A DNA stretch of 64,000 nucleotides from the NCBI GenBank assembly GCA_045660745.1, contig JAZREJ010000041.1:1-64000 (forward strand). Reading direction: 5' to 3'. Shown here piece by piece: positions 44,547 to 53,696 of this stretch (positions are counted from its first letter, which is position 1; every line of letters starts with the position of its first letter). A model generated the notes under the pieces. The model was not told the DNA's origin. It did no database searches and saw only the letters and a list, made by a program, of their open reading frames with translations. Made by a program: the position numbers and the translations under genes. Source of the DNA: RGIG6353 sp045660745 (GTDB taxonomy: Bacteria > Bacillota > Clostridia > Oscillospirales > SIG627).

Positions 44547-46184
44547 TCACCTGTACCTCTCCCTGTACCTCTCAACTATCAAGAGTTCTTCTTCCGAATA
44601 GTACTCATCTTCGGTAATGGCGTCAAGTCCGTGATCATTTAAAAAGGAAAGATAATTTTCATACTGTGTGATGAGCGCAAGAGCTATTTCCTTTTCACCG
44701 ACAGTATAGGTCATATCTCCGCTTTCCTTGTCTATCCTGTATTTGGTCATTTCGCCATCCAAAAAAAGGGGTGCGGAAAAATTATCATAAAGTAATCTTT
44801 CGAGAGAACCATCCAAATTCGGAAATAGGCTTCTATAGGATGTCATATTAAAGAACTGGATGTGAGATGGCGCCTCGTTATCTTCGATAATATAACGGCT
44901 TGTTATATTTTCGTATTCTGCATCATCAATATGCACACGTATCTTATCAGATACAAGGTAGAAAGCACGAGGATAGGGAGCGTTTTTCACCTGCTCTATA
45001 GAATACGCGTCAAAATCCGCGTTCATTTCCTCCATGGCAAAGGCTATGGGCACACAGAAAGAGGCAAGCTCGGGGGTATCTATTTTTTTGATATACTCAA
45101 GAAGAGTGTCAAACGTTATACCGTTCTTTTTATAGTCGGAGGCGGTATGGACTGCAAGCCAGTCGGGGGTGAAGATTTTTCCGTTCGCTGTCAGCGCCCA
45201 CGGACTCACGAATGCCCTGTTAAGAGCCACCTCGTCGCCCGAATAAAGAGCTTCTATCTGCTCGTCGGTGAAAACACTTCCGTTTTCGGCATTTGCCTTG
45301 ATAAAAACACTTTTCGGAATGTTCATTTCCTTTACCGCCGAAAGAACGGTAAGCTCCCACAGAGAGCGCTCTTTTTCGTAAAACGGCCGAAGGAAGCTTT
45401 TGAGAGTGTCCTTTTCCACAAGGTCTGCCACAAAGGCTTCTATTCCGTAAAAATCAGTGACGTATTTTGTGCAGTATTGTGCATATTCTGAAATATATAC
45501 GTCCCTTCCGCTGTTGTTAAAGTTCCACGGCCAGGAAAGCACGCCCGTTTTTTCTATCGCTTTATTATAAGAATTAGCTGTAGTTTCCTTCCAAGGATCC
45601 CATTGACTGTCATTATAGTTCTTTCTTTCGTTCAGCCAAAGGATAAGGTCGTTTACATCGATTCCTTCCTCAAATTCTAAAACGGAAAATCCGTTTTCTT
45701 TTGAAGTGACAGACTCGTAATTCAAATATTGCAATGGCTGAAGCGTCTCTGTGTTCTTTAGAATATCTGCATCAAATTGAGCCCTGCCTCCAACAAACCT
45801 TATGTATTCTGCCCCCTTCTCGGAATAAGAGGGACAGTAATAGCAAAAGTCTTCGATAGAGTTTATCCGAGTCAGTATAATATCTTCTTGACAAATATCT
45901 TGGAGATTTACAGTAGGGATAAACACTTCTTTTAAGTAAGATGGCTTGTGATCGTTTGCAAAGGTTGATGTGAGGTGATCGTACAACACTCGGCAGTTGA
46001 CCTTCGTGTATTCGTCTTCTTTTTTATTTCCCAAGGAAATCGTTTCGTCGGTAAAGGCATCTATTTCGAGTAATACGTAAGATCTGAGCACTCTGCGCTT
46101 TTGTACCTTTTCCGGCAATTCATCAGCATATACCAGAGTCGAAAGAGTGATGAAAACAAGTATACATATTATAAGCTTTTTCAT
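44547..46184 (-). CDS. Exported protein of unknown function, 545 residues
   Basis: The signal peptide MKKLIICILVFITLSTLVYA is followed by a 525-residue mature part with no membrane segment, so it is probably released or wall-associated. I recognise no domain. The middle is rich in aromatic residues (WSWPWNFNN-like and SPWAL stretches), and the end EERYRERYR-like is highly charged. The ATG follows GGGGGGAG at close spacing. It begins five bases after the stop of a lipoprotein gene whose C-terminus shares the ALISQYE/ALITQYENY element, hinting at a common interaction or ancestry. Confidence 0.7.
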   Translation of the reverse strand: MKKLIICILVFITLSTLVYADELPEKVQKRRVLRSYVLLEIDAFTDETISLGNKKEDEYTKVNCRVLYDHLTSTFANDHKPSYLKEVFIPTVNLQDICQEDIILTRINSIEDFCYYCPSYSEKGAEYIRFVGGRAQFDADILKNTETLQPLQYLNYESVTSKENGFSVLEFEEGIDVNDLILWLNERKNYNDSQWDPWKETTANSYNKAIEKTGVLSWPWNFNNSGRDVYISEYAQYCTKYVTDFYGIEAFVADLVEKDTLKSFLRPFYEKERSLWELTVLSAVKEMNIPKSVFIKANAENGSVFTDEQIEALYSGDEVALNRAFVSPWALTANGKIFTPDWLAVHTASDYKKNGITFDTLLEYIKKIDTPELASFCVPIAFAMEEMNADFDAYSIEQVKNAPYPRAFYLVSDKIRVHIDDAEYENITSRYIIEDNEAPSHIQFFNMTSYRSLFPNLDGSLERLLYDNFSAPLFLDGEMTKYRIDKESGDMTYTVGEKEIALALITQYENYLSFLNDHGLDAITEDEYYSEEELLIVERYRERYR

Positions 46185-46188
46185 AATA

Positions 46189-46743
46189 TCACTCCCCCCC
46201 TAACTGTTCAAAAAGCTCTTTGCAAAGAGCGTGATATGCTTCGTATTGCGAAATAAGAGCGGAAGCAGTCTCATCTGAGTGCAGTTCTTTGTCGGGGACA
46301 GAGGTGTTGTCGGCTCTCGTCGACAAGGCAACAGTATAAGTGCTCGTGCCGTATGGAACAAAAACACTTGTTTCTTCTGCTCTGTAACCCTCGGGAAGGG
46401 TACTTTCGTCTATTGTAAAAGCAAAGAACTCACTCGGTCTTTCAAACGCGACAGATCCGTTCTCAGTTTTTTTGTTGAACACCAATTCCTTTTGGTAACT
46501 CATTTGATGTTCAAGTGAGTGTATCGGAACGTATTTGTAAACGTTTATTTGAATACCAGAAAGATCGACCTTTTCATCATCGCACGTGAGGACCAACGAG
46601 AAATCTCCGATTTCATCCGACAAAGTGATATCCGTGTCGGATACGGGTTTTTCGGTGCCCTCGGCGGGAGGGCTTTTTTTCGCACATCCCGCCATTAGCA
46701 AAAGCACAAGAGTGAGTAATAGACAGATATTATGTTTTTTCAT
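46189..46743 (-). CDS. Lipoprotein of unknown function
   Basis: A 184-residue lipoprotein. I take the ATG at 46743, so that the product begins MKKHNICLLLTLVLLLMAGC with the clear lipobox LMAGC; an in-frame codon 60 bases upstream would spoil the signal. The outer part shows beta-rich patterns and ends with ASALISQYEAYHALCKELFEQ, like a segment of the next gene product. It is co-transcribed with the 545-residue exported protein (five-base gap). Confidence 0.7.
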   Translation of the reverse strand: MKKHNICLLLTLVLLLMAGCAKKSPPAEGTEKPVSDTDITLSDEIGDFSLVLTCDDEKVDLSGIQINVYKYVPIHSLEHQMSYQKELVFNKKTENGSVAFERPSEFFAFTIDESTLPEGYRAEETSVFVPYGTSTYTVALSTRADNTSVPDKELHSDETASALISQYEAYHALCKELFEQLGGE

Positions 46744-46810
46744 ATATAACCCCATGTTCAAGAACTGATAATTACATACTGCAAAGTTTGATAGTTTTTT
46801 CATATATACG

Positions 46811-47853
46811 TTAGTTTAATGCTGCATTAATATCATATGATACATTACCAACAATTCCCTCGTTAATGATAACTACTGTTATTTCTTTTGCCCCATTGCC
46901 TCCGAAACTAATCTCGTTAATTATATACTCGTTATTTTGAATAGTTGCTTCTGAAATACTATAATTTCCGGTATAGGTTTTTTTGATAACCTTTACTCTA
47001 GTGTTAGAACCAGAGAAATTTACAGTTATTGTTATTGGTTGCACGCTACTTCCGGAAGGTTTAAACGTAATATAATTACTTGAAAGAGGGGATAACGATT
47101 CTTGTTGATTAGACGGGTAAGCAAAAGGATACGAAGTGCATTCTTGTGTTCTTTGTGCTTTTCCCCATGCATTGTTTCCTGTAGGTGCTATATCATAAAA
47201 ATAATCTGCATCACTGTTAAATGTCATGAACCCGGAATATGCTTTTGCAAGATTGTAATTCGAGTTGTGGAGCGTTAATCCGGTATTAATCGCGGTCAAA
47301 GGATTGTTCGACGAGGTTGCGAATGATGCGAGAATTTTTTTAAGTTGAACAAAATACAGTGTCAATCTCATCAAAGACGTTGGCAACGGCTTCTGCAACC
47401 TCTATATTGACTGTAGTGCTTGCCTAATAATATACTCTGAATCTTCCCACTGTTTTACAATCATATGTTTGAGGCCATGTGTCATCATTTCGTCTTGACA
47501 ATTCGTCTAATGTCCGTTGTATTGTGGACATATCGTAATCTTTGGAATCGCGATTATTTTCATAAAATCTGCTTATCTCCCAATGTAATCCTGTGCCACA
47601 TTCTTTTCTTATTATTTTTGTTTCGGCTTCTTCGCCTAAAATGGATTTACAAAGAGATAACACATAGTCATATTCTGAAATATCATCTTTATTTTTTGCA
47701 GTGTCAAATGTGTTTAATTCTGTTTGACAATCGTTGTTACAACATGCGGGGACTTTTTCTGTGCTTATTTCATTTGCATAAATTGGAAGTAACACTTGCA
47801 ATAAAACCAAGGTGATAAGTAAAATGCTTATAATTTTTTTAATAGATTCTCAT
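46811..47853 (-). pseudogene. Broken gene for an exported protein
   Basis: Two frames that look like parts of one protein are separated by lesions. The N-terminal part reads KKIISILLITLVLLQVLLPIYA (a signal-like stretch given by its core) up to GRFRVYY, then a TAG (47424-47426). The same frame continues ASTTVNIEVAEAVANVFDEI to a TAA at 47340-47342, inside a run of seven A; after a shift of frame, FATSSNNPLTAIN leads to the end at 46811. The ATG at 47853 is also out of frame by an A-run. Translation as one product would need a stop readthrough and two shifts. Family unknown. Sequencing error at A-runs could explain part of it. Confidence 0.6.
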
Positions 47854-47969
47854 TATTAATAGAAAGGTTGAACGGCGTGTTAATTCAGTTAAGCCACATC
47901 GTATTCGCCTCCTTTTTGAGATTTGATATGCAATAAAATAAAGTGTAAATTGAATAAAGCTCATTCTCT

Positions 47970-49217
47970 TTAACGAAGTGCACTTGTGCTTATGTAATAA
48001 TAAACAAGTGACGAGGTCGTAACAGCATCTCCTCCAAGCTCTTTATTCGGAGTATATTCGGCGGCTCCAAAAATCAAATAATCATCTGTAACGTGACCGA
48101 TATAATGCTTTCCGTCATTTATTGTATCGACATAAACAAGAATATCGTTCTTCACATCGTAATACATTGGGCAATCATTGTTCCATCCATCCCACACTAT
48201 TAATGAATCATTACAATCAACAAGGTCTATTGTCAAAGAACTTTTAATTATCGGATAAGATTTATTGTTTTTATACAGTATAAGCCCGTCATCAATTTTC
48301 GCAACCAGCGTGTTGTTATATCCGCTCAAATATAAATAGTTTTGTCCCAAAAATATATCCGATTGCTCAGGCATTGTATTTTTTAAAACATACTCTTTTT
48401 TTGATTCATCATACCCCAGATATGAAACACCATTGTAATATATTGGCTCGGTAGCCCTTTTTTCGGCAACCAATGTAATTTCGTCCGCTTCTATATTATA
48501 CTTATATAAATTAACGTTGGCTTTATTGTTGGTTACAGATACCGTGTCCTGAAAATAAACTTCATTATCATTAATAACAATAGCACCAAAATTCCAGGAA
48601 TACATATATCCGTTTTCGTCCTTTGTATAAGTGTAAAAGAGCTTGTTTACGCCTGTGTTCATGTCAAGACAGTTCAATGAAGCCTTAAGCCAATTGGCAT
48701 TATCATCCTCCTTCCAAATAACATATCTGTCATTAACTACATAAATAGAGATTTCTTTATCTGTATTGAAGTGATATACGGTTTCCTCGGTGCAAGTGTC
48801 TAGGTTATATCTAAGAATGCTTTTATTCCCGTTTTGCTCTACTAAAAAATACAAATAATTTTTATATTCTGCATGCAAAGCAAATGTATCATAAGATTCA
48901 ATATTATTAAAAACCACCTTGTTTAGAGTTAAGCTCGGATAAACATTTGAAAACGCTTCGCATTTTTTATATAAATTTAATGTATACCTTTGAATATAAT
49001 CTTTGCCTCCGACGTATTCCTTATATGCTATCTCTTTTTCTACAATTTCATAATGTTTGTTTTTATTAAAAACATCTGTGTCGATTTTCAAAACATTAGA
49101 TATACCTTCTTCTTGTTCGTCTGCGATATCCGAAAAAGGCTCAGAGTTTCCTTTGCATGAAGAAAAAGTAAGAAAAAAACACAGCAATAGTACCGCAAAT
49201 AATTTTTTATTAAACAT
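47970..49217 (-). CDS. Lipoprotein with beta-propeller-like repeats
   Basis: A 415-residue lipoprotein (signal peptide ending FLTFSSC). The mature part has repeated short beta blocks such as YLYFLVEQNGNKSILRYNLD, YVIWKED, NEVYFQDT, NLYKYNIEAD and YLYLSGYN, the look of a propeller-like sensor or binding protein (DUF5050-like). I cannot assign a ligand. Its A+T-rich codon use matches the surrounding block. It lies downstream of the second ECF sigma unit. Confidence 0.7.
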   Translation of the reverse strand: MFNKKLFAVLLLCFFLTFSSCKGNSEPFSDIADEQEEGISNVLKIDTDVFNKNKHYEIVEKEIAYKEYVGGKDYIQRYTLNLYKKCEAFSNVYPSLTLNKVVFNNIESYDTFALHAEYKNYLYFLVEQNGNKSILRYNLDTCTEETVYHFNTDKEISIYVVNDRYVIWKEDDNANWLKASLNCLDMNTGVNKLFYTYTKDENGYMYSWNFGAIVINDNEVYFQDTVSVTNNKANVNLYKYNIEADEITLVAEKRATEPIYYNGVSYLGYDESKKEYVLKNTMPEQSDIFLGQNYLYLSGYNNTLVAKIDDGLILYKNNKSYPIIKSSLTIDLVDCNDSLIVWDGWNNDCPMYYDVKNDILVYVDTINDGKHYIGHVTDDYLIFGAAEYTPNKELGGDAVTTSSLVYYYISTSALR

Positions 49218-49249
49218 AATTTCTCCTTAAAATCTCATGACCTTTCTTA

Positions 49250-49525
49250 TCAAAACAAATTTGTTATATTTGTTTTGATACTATACACTGTATTTTGCTC
49301 AAAGTTTTCTCCTACATATACTCTTGCAACTGTTTTGACTCGATATGTACCATTTGATAAACCCGATTTTGCATTGGTTAAAGAGCTTTTATATCGGATA
49401 TTCAAATCTGAAAGGATCGAAGATGTATACATATATCTTGGAGTTACAGAGCCTGCTAACACAGTGATAAAAAAGCAACTTAACAAAAGCAATACCATAA
49501 TTACCGACATCATCTTTTTAAGCAT
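49250..49525 (-). CDS. Small exported protein, 91 residues
   Basis: The signal peptide MLKKMMSVIMVLLLLSCFFI is followed by a 65-residue mature part with a few Arg/Tyr and Thr/Val-rich stretches (RYMYTSS, YRVKTVARVYVGE). I recognise no family. The ATG at 49525 follows GGAGGG; in-frame codons upstream are translated from the leader repeat and are unlikely. A Cys in the signal might form an SC lipobox, but no clear lipobox is present. Confidence 0.6.
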   Translation of the reverse strand: MLKKMMSVIMVLLLLSCFFITVLAGSVTPRYMYTSSILSDLNIRYKSSLTNAKSGLSNGTYRVKTVARVYVGENFEQNTVYSIKTNITNLF

Positions 49526-49537
49526 AAGAATTCCCCC

Positions 49538-49576
49538 TCCTTTCTGCAAGTATTTTGAAATGACTTTTTGCCCTTT
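49538..49576 (-). repeat. 39-bp leader repeat, copy 2
   Basis: The second copy of the sequence at 44507-44546. It again lies directly upstream of a small leftward gene for an exported product and includes its AAAGGA site. Confidence 0.7.
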
Positions 49577-49621
49577 CATAAACATATAACAAATCAGAGG
49601 GGGAAATTCTTTCACATTTTT

Positions 49622-50281
49622 TTACTTTTTTACAGATTCGGCAATTTTAACCAAAACATCCTTGCCGATATTGGTAGATATATAAAAAACATATTCTCCG
49701 TTGTCCCACATTACGTGATGATAATCGTGATTATCTTTATAGTATATTCCGACATTCCCGTTTATATTGATCTCTTCAATAACGGTATCCTCGGTATTAA
49801 GGCTAATATTAAAGCCCGATTTTGTATATTGATTAAAGCTTATCACGAGATTATCCTTGACATAATCAACGCATCTCGATATCGGAGTGACGCTCCACAC
49901 ATCCTCAATATATCCGTCAAGGTTATAAGTTATTTTGTAAAGCTCTTCAATGGACTGCGAGGCGTTATTATCAAGTTGAACCAAAACCATTGAATTGGTA
50001 TCAAAAATGCTTACAAAGAAGTTTGCAACGGCACTTCTCACGCTATCGAAAGCCAAAGCGGTTGCGGATAAGCAAAGCAACAGAATCAAAATAAAGCAAG
50101 CAACACGTTTTCTTGTAGAATTGATCAATTTATAATACGGTTTTTTACGCCTTTTTATCAATGCTCCCATTTTGTCTTCAAACTCTTTTGTGAAAATATG
50201 TTCGTCAGGCGAAATACTGTCGCATTCCTGAAGCATCGCATTTTGTAAAGCGATAACAAAAACTTTATTGATCTTGTTCAC
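49622..50281 (-). CDS. Probable membrane anti-sigma factor with DUF4367-like outer domain
   Basis: A 219-residue protein with a cytoplasmic N-terminus (about 1-57), one membrane segment (about 60-78) and an outer domain with ITYNLDGYIEDVWSV and GIYYKDNHDYHHVMWDNGEYVFYISTN. The HVMWDNGEYVFYI pattern is typical of DUF4367 proteins that accompany ECF sigma genes. Its start overlaps the sigma stop by 17 bases, so it is coupled. It probably holds the sigma factor at the membrane until an envelope signal appears (inference). Confidence 0.7.
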   Translation of the reverse strand: MNKINKVFVIALQNAMLQECDSISPDEHIFTKEFEDKMGALIKRRKKPYYKLINSTRKRVACFILILLLCLSATALAFDSVRSAVANFFVSIFDTNSMVLVQLDNNASQSIEELYKITYNLDGYIEDVWSVTPISRCVDYVKDNLVISFNQYTKSGFNISLNTEDTVIEEININGNVGIYYKDNHDYHHVMWDNGEYVFYISTNIGKDVLVKIAESVKK

Positions 50282-50804
50282 CTTCCTCCAAAAGATTTTT
50301 TAATTGTTTTTTTGCCCTACCTATGCGCACAGAAACTGTATTTTCCGTTATCGTGAGCATTTTTGCTATTTCTTTTGTTGAAAATCCAATTACGTAACGT
50401 AGATATAAAACATCTTTATAAATATCATCAAGCTGTAAGATACAATTTAAAAGCACTTCATAATTATAGTTTTCGAAAAAATCTATCTCTATTGCGGTCG
50501 TATCATCGTTAAATTCTTTATGGTGGCTTGCATTTCTTTTGTTTTTGTTATAAATGTTAATAGCTGCGTTCTTAGCTATAATAACAACGTATGGCTTTAA
50601 TTCATGACAGGATAATTGAGAAATTTTTTCAAAACTATTTGCAATATTTAAAAAAGCTTGATGAACCGCATCTTCTGAATCGTGAACGTTTTTCAAAATA
50701 TTAAAGCATACCGAATACATATATTGCTTGTAATTTATATACAACTCTTCAAAACTTCTTTTTTGTTCTTCACGTTCCAATACAGAAAGATATAATTGCA
50801 ACAT
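50265..50804 (-). CDS. ECF-type sigma-70 factor
   Basis: A 179-residue sigma factor. Region 2: YKQYMYSVCFNILKNVHDSE then DAVHQAFLNIANS. Region 4: DVLYLRYVIGFSTKEIAKML followed by TITENTVSVRIGRAKKQL, a clear helix-turn-helix. The ATG at 50804 follows AAGGGG. A good housekeeping promoter lies at 50944-50973. It is the lead gene of the A+T-rich exported-protein block and may control it. Target promoters are not obvious, but the 39-bp leader repeats are candidates. Confidence 0.88.
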   Translation of the reverse strand: MLQLYLSVLEREEQKRSFEELYINYKQYMYSVCFNILKNVHDSEDAVHQAFLNIANSFEKISQLSCHELKPYVVIIAKNAAINIYNKNKRNASHHKEFNDDTTAIEIDFFENYNYEVLLNCILQLDDIYKDVLYLRYVIGFSTKEIAKMLTITENTVSVRIGRAKKQLKNLLEEGEQDQ

Positions 50805-50943
50805 TTGTAACCCCTTTTAGCCCGAAAATCAAACTGAATTTTAATTGAATAAGCAATTGCAAGTAACACAAAAATTCTCCTATAAAATCGCGAAGGTTTG
50901 CAGATATCACCTGCCTAATACGACTTTTTGTTACTTTATTACA

Positions 50944-50973
50944 ATTATAACACGGCATCAACATTAAAGTCAA
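50944..50973 (-). promoter_or_regulatory. Promoter for the second ECF sigma operon
   Basis: On the minus strand: -35 TTGACT (50968-50973), 18 bp spacer, -10 TATAAT (50944-50949). The rest of the 50805-51145 gap holds this promoter and one terminator, and no gene. Confidence 0.75.
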
Positions 50974-51049
50974 GCAATGCATGTGTTATAAACTGTGTAA
51001 AGCGTAAATTTTGACAAGGTGTATGCAACAATTGAAAAGCAGGCAATAC

Positions 51050-51107
51050 AAAAAATCAAGCGGGAGGCTCACCGGCTTACTAAACGTAAGTCAAGAGTCT
51101 CCCGCTT
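51050..51107 (-). terminator. Terminator of the leftward sugar operon
   Basis: On the minus strand AAGCGGGAG pairs with CTCCCGCTT, with an inner CTTAC/GTAAG stem, followed by a T-rich tail. It lies just after the oxidoreductase gene. Confidence 0.85.
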
Positions 51108-51145
51108 TGATATTAACAAAGTAGTGCGTGTCTTTTTTGAAGCAA

Positions 51146-52222
51146 TTAAAGCTTAATAGGTTTACCTGTCCTTATACTTTCGTAGCAAGCATTCATAGCA
51201 CAAATAGTATTGCGGTGCCATCCAAGATTAATCTTGGGGGTCTTGCCCTCACGGATACAGGTTGCGAACTCATCAATGAGTCCTACCCACTCGTCAAAGT
51301 ATGTGTACTGAACAACGTACTTGGAGTCGGGAGTAGAATTGTGATATACGTTGGGACCGAAGCAATCGGTCATAACAGAGCCCTTGTCGGCATTGAGAAT
51401 GATGTTAACCTCCATTCTCTTGGGGAAGATCTCCCATCCGGGACCGGGAACCTTAAGCTTAGCTTCGGTTCTTGACCAAGAGGGGTCGAGAAGGAATACA
51501 ACGCCGTTTTTCATCTTACCTGTTACTGCAACCATATCCTCTTCCTCAATATCTAGACGGATGTTAGGTGCAACAGTTGCAAAGATGGTATCAAATTCAC
51601 TGCCTGTCATCTCGCGGATGAGGTCAAAAATGTGGGGATGGTCACAGATAGCACCGCCTCTGAAACGGTGATCACCGTCCTTGAGGGGAACTCTCTTACC
51701 GTAGCTCTTCTCGGGAACGCCCTGCCAGGGGAACGCCCAAACGGGAGAAAGGGTGATATTTGTCGCCTCAAAAGAACGGAGTGTTCCGAGAGCACCTGCG
51801 TTGTTAAGCTCCTTAAGTCTCATTACAACGGGCTTGTAGTGAAGCTCAAGCTCAACCTGGAATACGATTCCCGCCTCACGGCATACTCTTTCCATTTCTG
51901 CATACTCCTCCATATCGAAGGTGGGTATCTTCATGGAGAGGATATGGATGCCGCGCTCTGCACACATCTTAACCTGACGGAGGTGATCGCTGTTCTCACT
52001 TGCAAGAACTACAGCCTCGATCTCGGGATGCTCGGCAAGCATCTGTTCCTCACTGTCATAGCAAGGAATACCCTGTACGGAATTGAGGAATATCTCCTTT
52101 ACTTCAGCGTTAGCACAGGAAACTGCAACCCAATCAAGCTTGGGGTTGTCGCGAAGTGTCTGATAATACTTTCTTGTGTGTCCATGGGTCATGGACATCA
52201 TAGCAATTTTAATAGGCTTCAT
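51146..52222 (-). CDS. Gfo/Idh/MocA-family oxidoreductase
   Basis: A 358-residue NAD(P)-dependent sugar or polyol dehydrogenase type. The N-terminus IAMMSMTHGHTRKYYQTL is the nucleotide-binding loop in a variant that lacks the usual GxGxxG, as in the HGH-type subfamily. AVVLASENSDH, the lysine in SMKIPTFDMEEY and GGAICDHPHIFDLI are the expected later motifs, including the catalytic Lys and His. It is the last gene of a leftward operon, 14 bases after its neighbour. Substrate unknown; oxidation or epimerisation of a sugar acid is likely. Confidence 0.85.
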   Translation of the reverse strand: MKPIKIAMMSMTHGHTRKYYQTLRDNPKLDWVAVSCANAEVKEIFLNSVQGIPCYDSEEQMLAEHPEIEAVVLASENSDHLRQVKMCAERGIHILSMKIPTFDMEEYAEMERVCREAGIVFQVELELHYKPVVMRLKELNNAGALGTLRSFEATNITLSPVWAFPWQGVPEKSYGKRVPLKDGDHRFRGGAICDHPHIFDLIREMTGSEFDTIFATVAPNIRLDIEEEDMVAVTGKMKNGVVFLLDPSWSRTEAKLKVPGPGWEIFPKRMEVNIILNADKGSVMTDCFGPNVYHNSTPDSKYVVQYTYFDEWVGLIDEFATCIREGKTPKINLGWHRNTICAMNACYESIRTGKPIKL

Positions 52223-52236
52223 TATGTGTCCCTCCC

Positions 52237-52926
52237 TTATACTCTTATGTTATCAACGGTCTCGATAGCAAGACGAGCAGCCTTAACAACTGCGTCGATG
52301 TGGTCAGCCGCAGCTTCTGTTTCGGTTCCGTTCTGTGCAATATCGAAGGTGTGACGGATGATAGCGCACTCATCAATGTTGAGCCCGAAAAGCTCGGCAT
52401 CAACGTCGGTGAAGGTAGTGTTTGTATCACCGAAAACGTAGATAGAGCTCTGGGGTACCTGAGTATCAACAACTCTGTCGCAAACGTTACCGGATACTGC
52501 GATCATCTCGTGCTTGTCAATGGGAGCCTGAGTATCGGGAAGAGTTGCGGAAAGCTCAAAGGAGCAAACGATTCCATTTTCGCTCTTTGCGATGGCGTTG
52601 AGTGCAACACCGCCATTTTCAACAGCAAAGATCTCAGCGATCTTTTCGCCCGAGATATACTCAAATACATCCGCCTCACGCCAAAGAACATCGTAGAGGT
52701 TGGTGCCTCTCTTTGTAATGTGAGTGACTCTTACGGTGGAAAGACCTGTAAGTCTGCCCTGTACCACAAGATTTCTCATCTCGATAAATCTGCGCTCTGC
52801 ACGCCATGGGAGAAGTCTAACCTTCTTACCTGCAACAAGCGCTTCCTTCTCACTTACAAGCTCTGCCTTTGTGGCAACGTCGTACTTTGCAAGAAGAAAC
52901 TCAAGCTTTTCCTGAAGTTTTTTCAT
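52237..52926 (-). CDS. Conserved-looking protein of unknown function
   Basis: A 229-residue soluble protein. It opens with a charged coiled-coil-like stretch (about 1-30) and contains SVRVTHITKRGTNLYDV-like beta strands, a block ending VSGNVCDRVVD and SSIYVFGDTNTTFTDVDAEL. Glycine-poor, with no nucleotide-binding loop. The second half (about 80-200), with KHEMIAVSGN, resembles the C-terminal domain of dehydrogenase-like proteins only vaguely. It sits between a SIS protein and the oxidoreductase, so it is probably a partner subunit or accessory factor (inference). The ATG at 52926 follows GAAAGGA. Confidence 0.55.
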   Translation of the reverse strand: MKKLQEKLEFLLAKYDVATKAELVSEKEALVAGKKVRLLPWRAERRFIEMRNLVVQGRLTGLSTVRVTHITKRGTNLYDVLWREADVFEYISGEKIAEIFAVENGGVALNAIAKSENGIVCSFELSATLPDTQAPIDKHEMIAVSGNVCDRVVDTQVPQSSIYVFGDTNTTFTDVDAELFGLNIDECAIIRHTFDIAQNGTETEAAADHIDAVVKAARLAIETVDNIRV

Positions 52927-52946
52927 GGTTTTATTCCTTTCTTAAA

Positions 52947-53696
52947 TTAAAGCATTTTTATGCGAGGCCTATACTTTGCAAGATAAGCCGCATTCTTTTC
53001 GTCACCGCCGGGAGTATTTGCGCTTGACCATACAGGAGGAGTGATTCCTCTCTCAATACACTGACGCACACACTCAATCTCAAGAAGATGAGCAATGTAG
53101 AAATCAACTATGTTGGAGGTGGGCGCAATGGGAGTGTCAAGACCCGGTACGTTTACAACAGCGTCACCTACGGGGTTGTAGTCGTCAATGCAAACGTCTG
53201 CATAATCGAAGAGATTCTTCTTGTTCGGATGGCGGATAAAGTGATCGGCGGGCATCTCGTCCTGCCAGTAGGAGCTGGAGATAGCAATAATCTTAACGCC
53301 TCTCTTCTTTGCTTCCTCAGCGGCATCTATGGTTGCGGGGTTGATACCGATGTTGTGGAAGATGATAAGAAGGTCTCCTTCCTTAAGATCATAGTACTTG
53401 AGAATGGATGAGCCGTAGTTTACGGTACGCTCAAGCTCAAGATATTTGAGCGCCTGATTGAAAACAGAAAGACCTGTTTCCATACAAGGATTGATGCAGG
53501 CAAGACCGCCCGCTCTGAAGAACATCTCACCGAGGGGAAGGGTGGTATGTCCGCCACCGCCGTATACACTGATAAGGCGATCGTTTTCTATAGCGTCAGC
53601 CATAAGGCTTGCCGCTTTTTTTATATTTTCTTCCTGCTTTTCGTTTATCTCTTCAAGGTTTGCAAGAATACTCTTAAAATAACCGAAATCATTCAT
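52947..53696 (-). CDS. SIS-domain sugar isomerase-like protein
   Basis: A 249-residue SIS-fold protein. SVYGGGGHTTLPLGEMFFRA (about 44-63) is the sugar-phosphate binding loop in the UPF0309-like form, GDLLIIFHNIGINP the second loop, and YNPVGDAVVNVPGLDTPIAP the C-terminal signature. It shares this plan with the SIS protein at 54535, so the two are paralogues that could pair as a heteromer. It overlaps the kinase stop by eight bases. Probable job: isomerisation, or binding of a phosphorylated amino or keto sugar. Confidence 0.8.
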   Translation of the reverse strand: MNDFGYFKSILANLEEINEKQEENIKKAASLMADAIENDRLISVYGGGGHTTLPLGEMFFRAGGLACINPCMETGLSVFNQALKYLELERTVNYGSSILKYYDLKEGDLLIIFHNIGINPATIDAAEEAKKRGVKIIAISSSYWQDEMPADHFIRHPNKKNLFDYADVCIDDYNPVGDAVVNVPGLDTPIAPTSNIVDFYIAHLLEIECVRQCIERGITPPVWSSANTPGGDEKNAAYLAKYRPRIKML

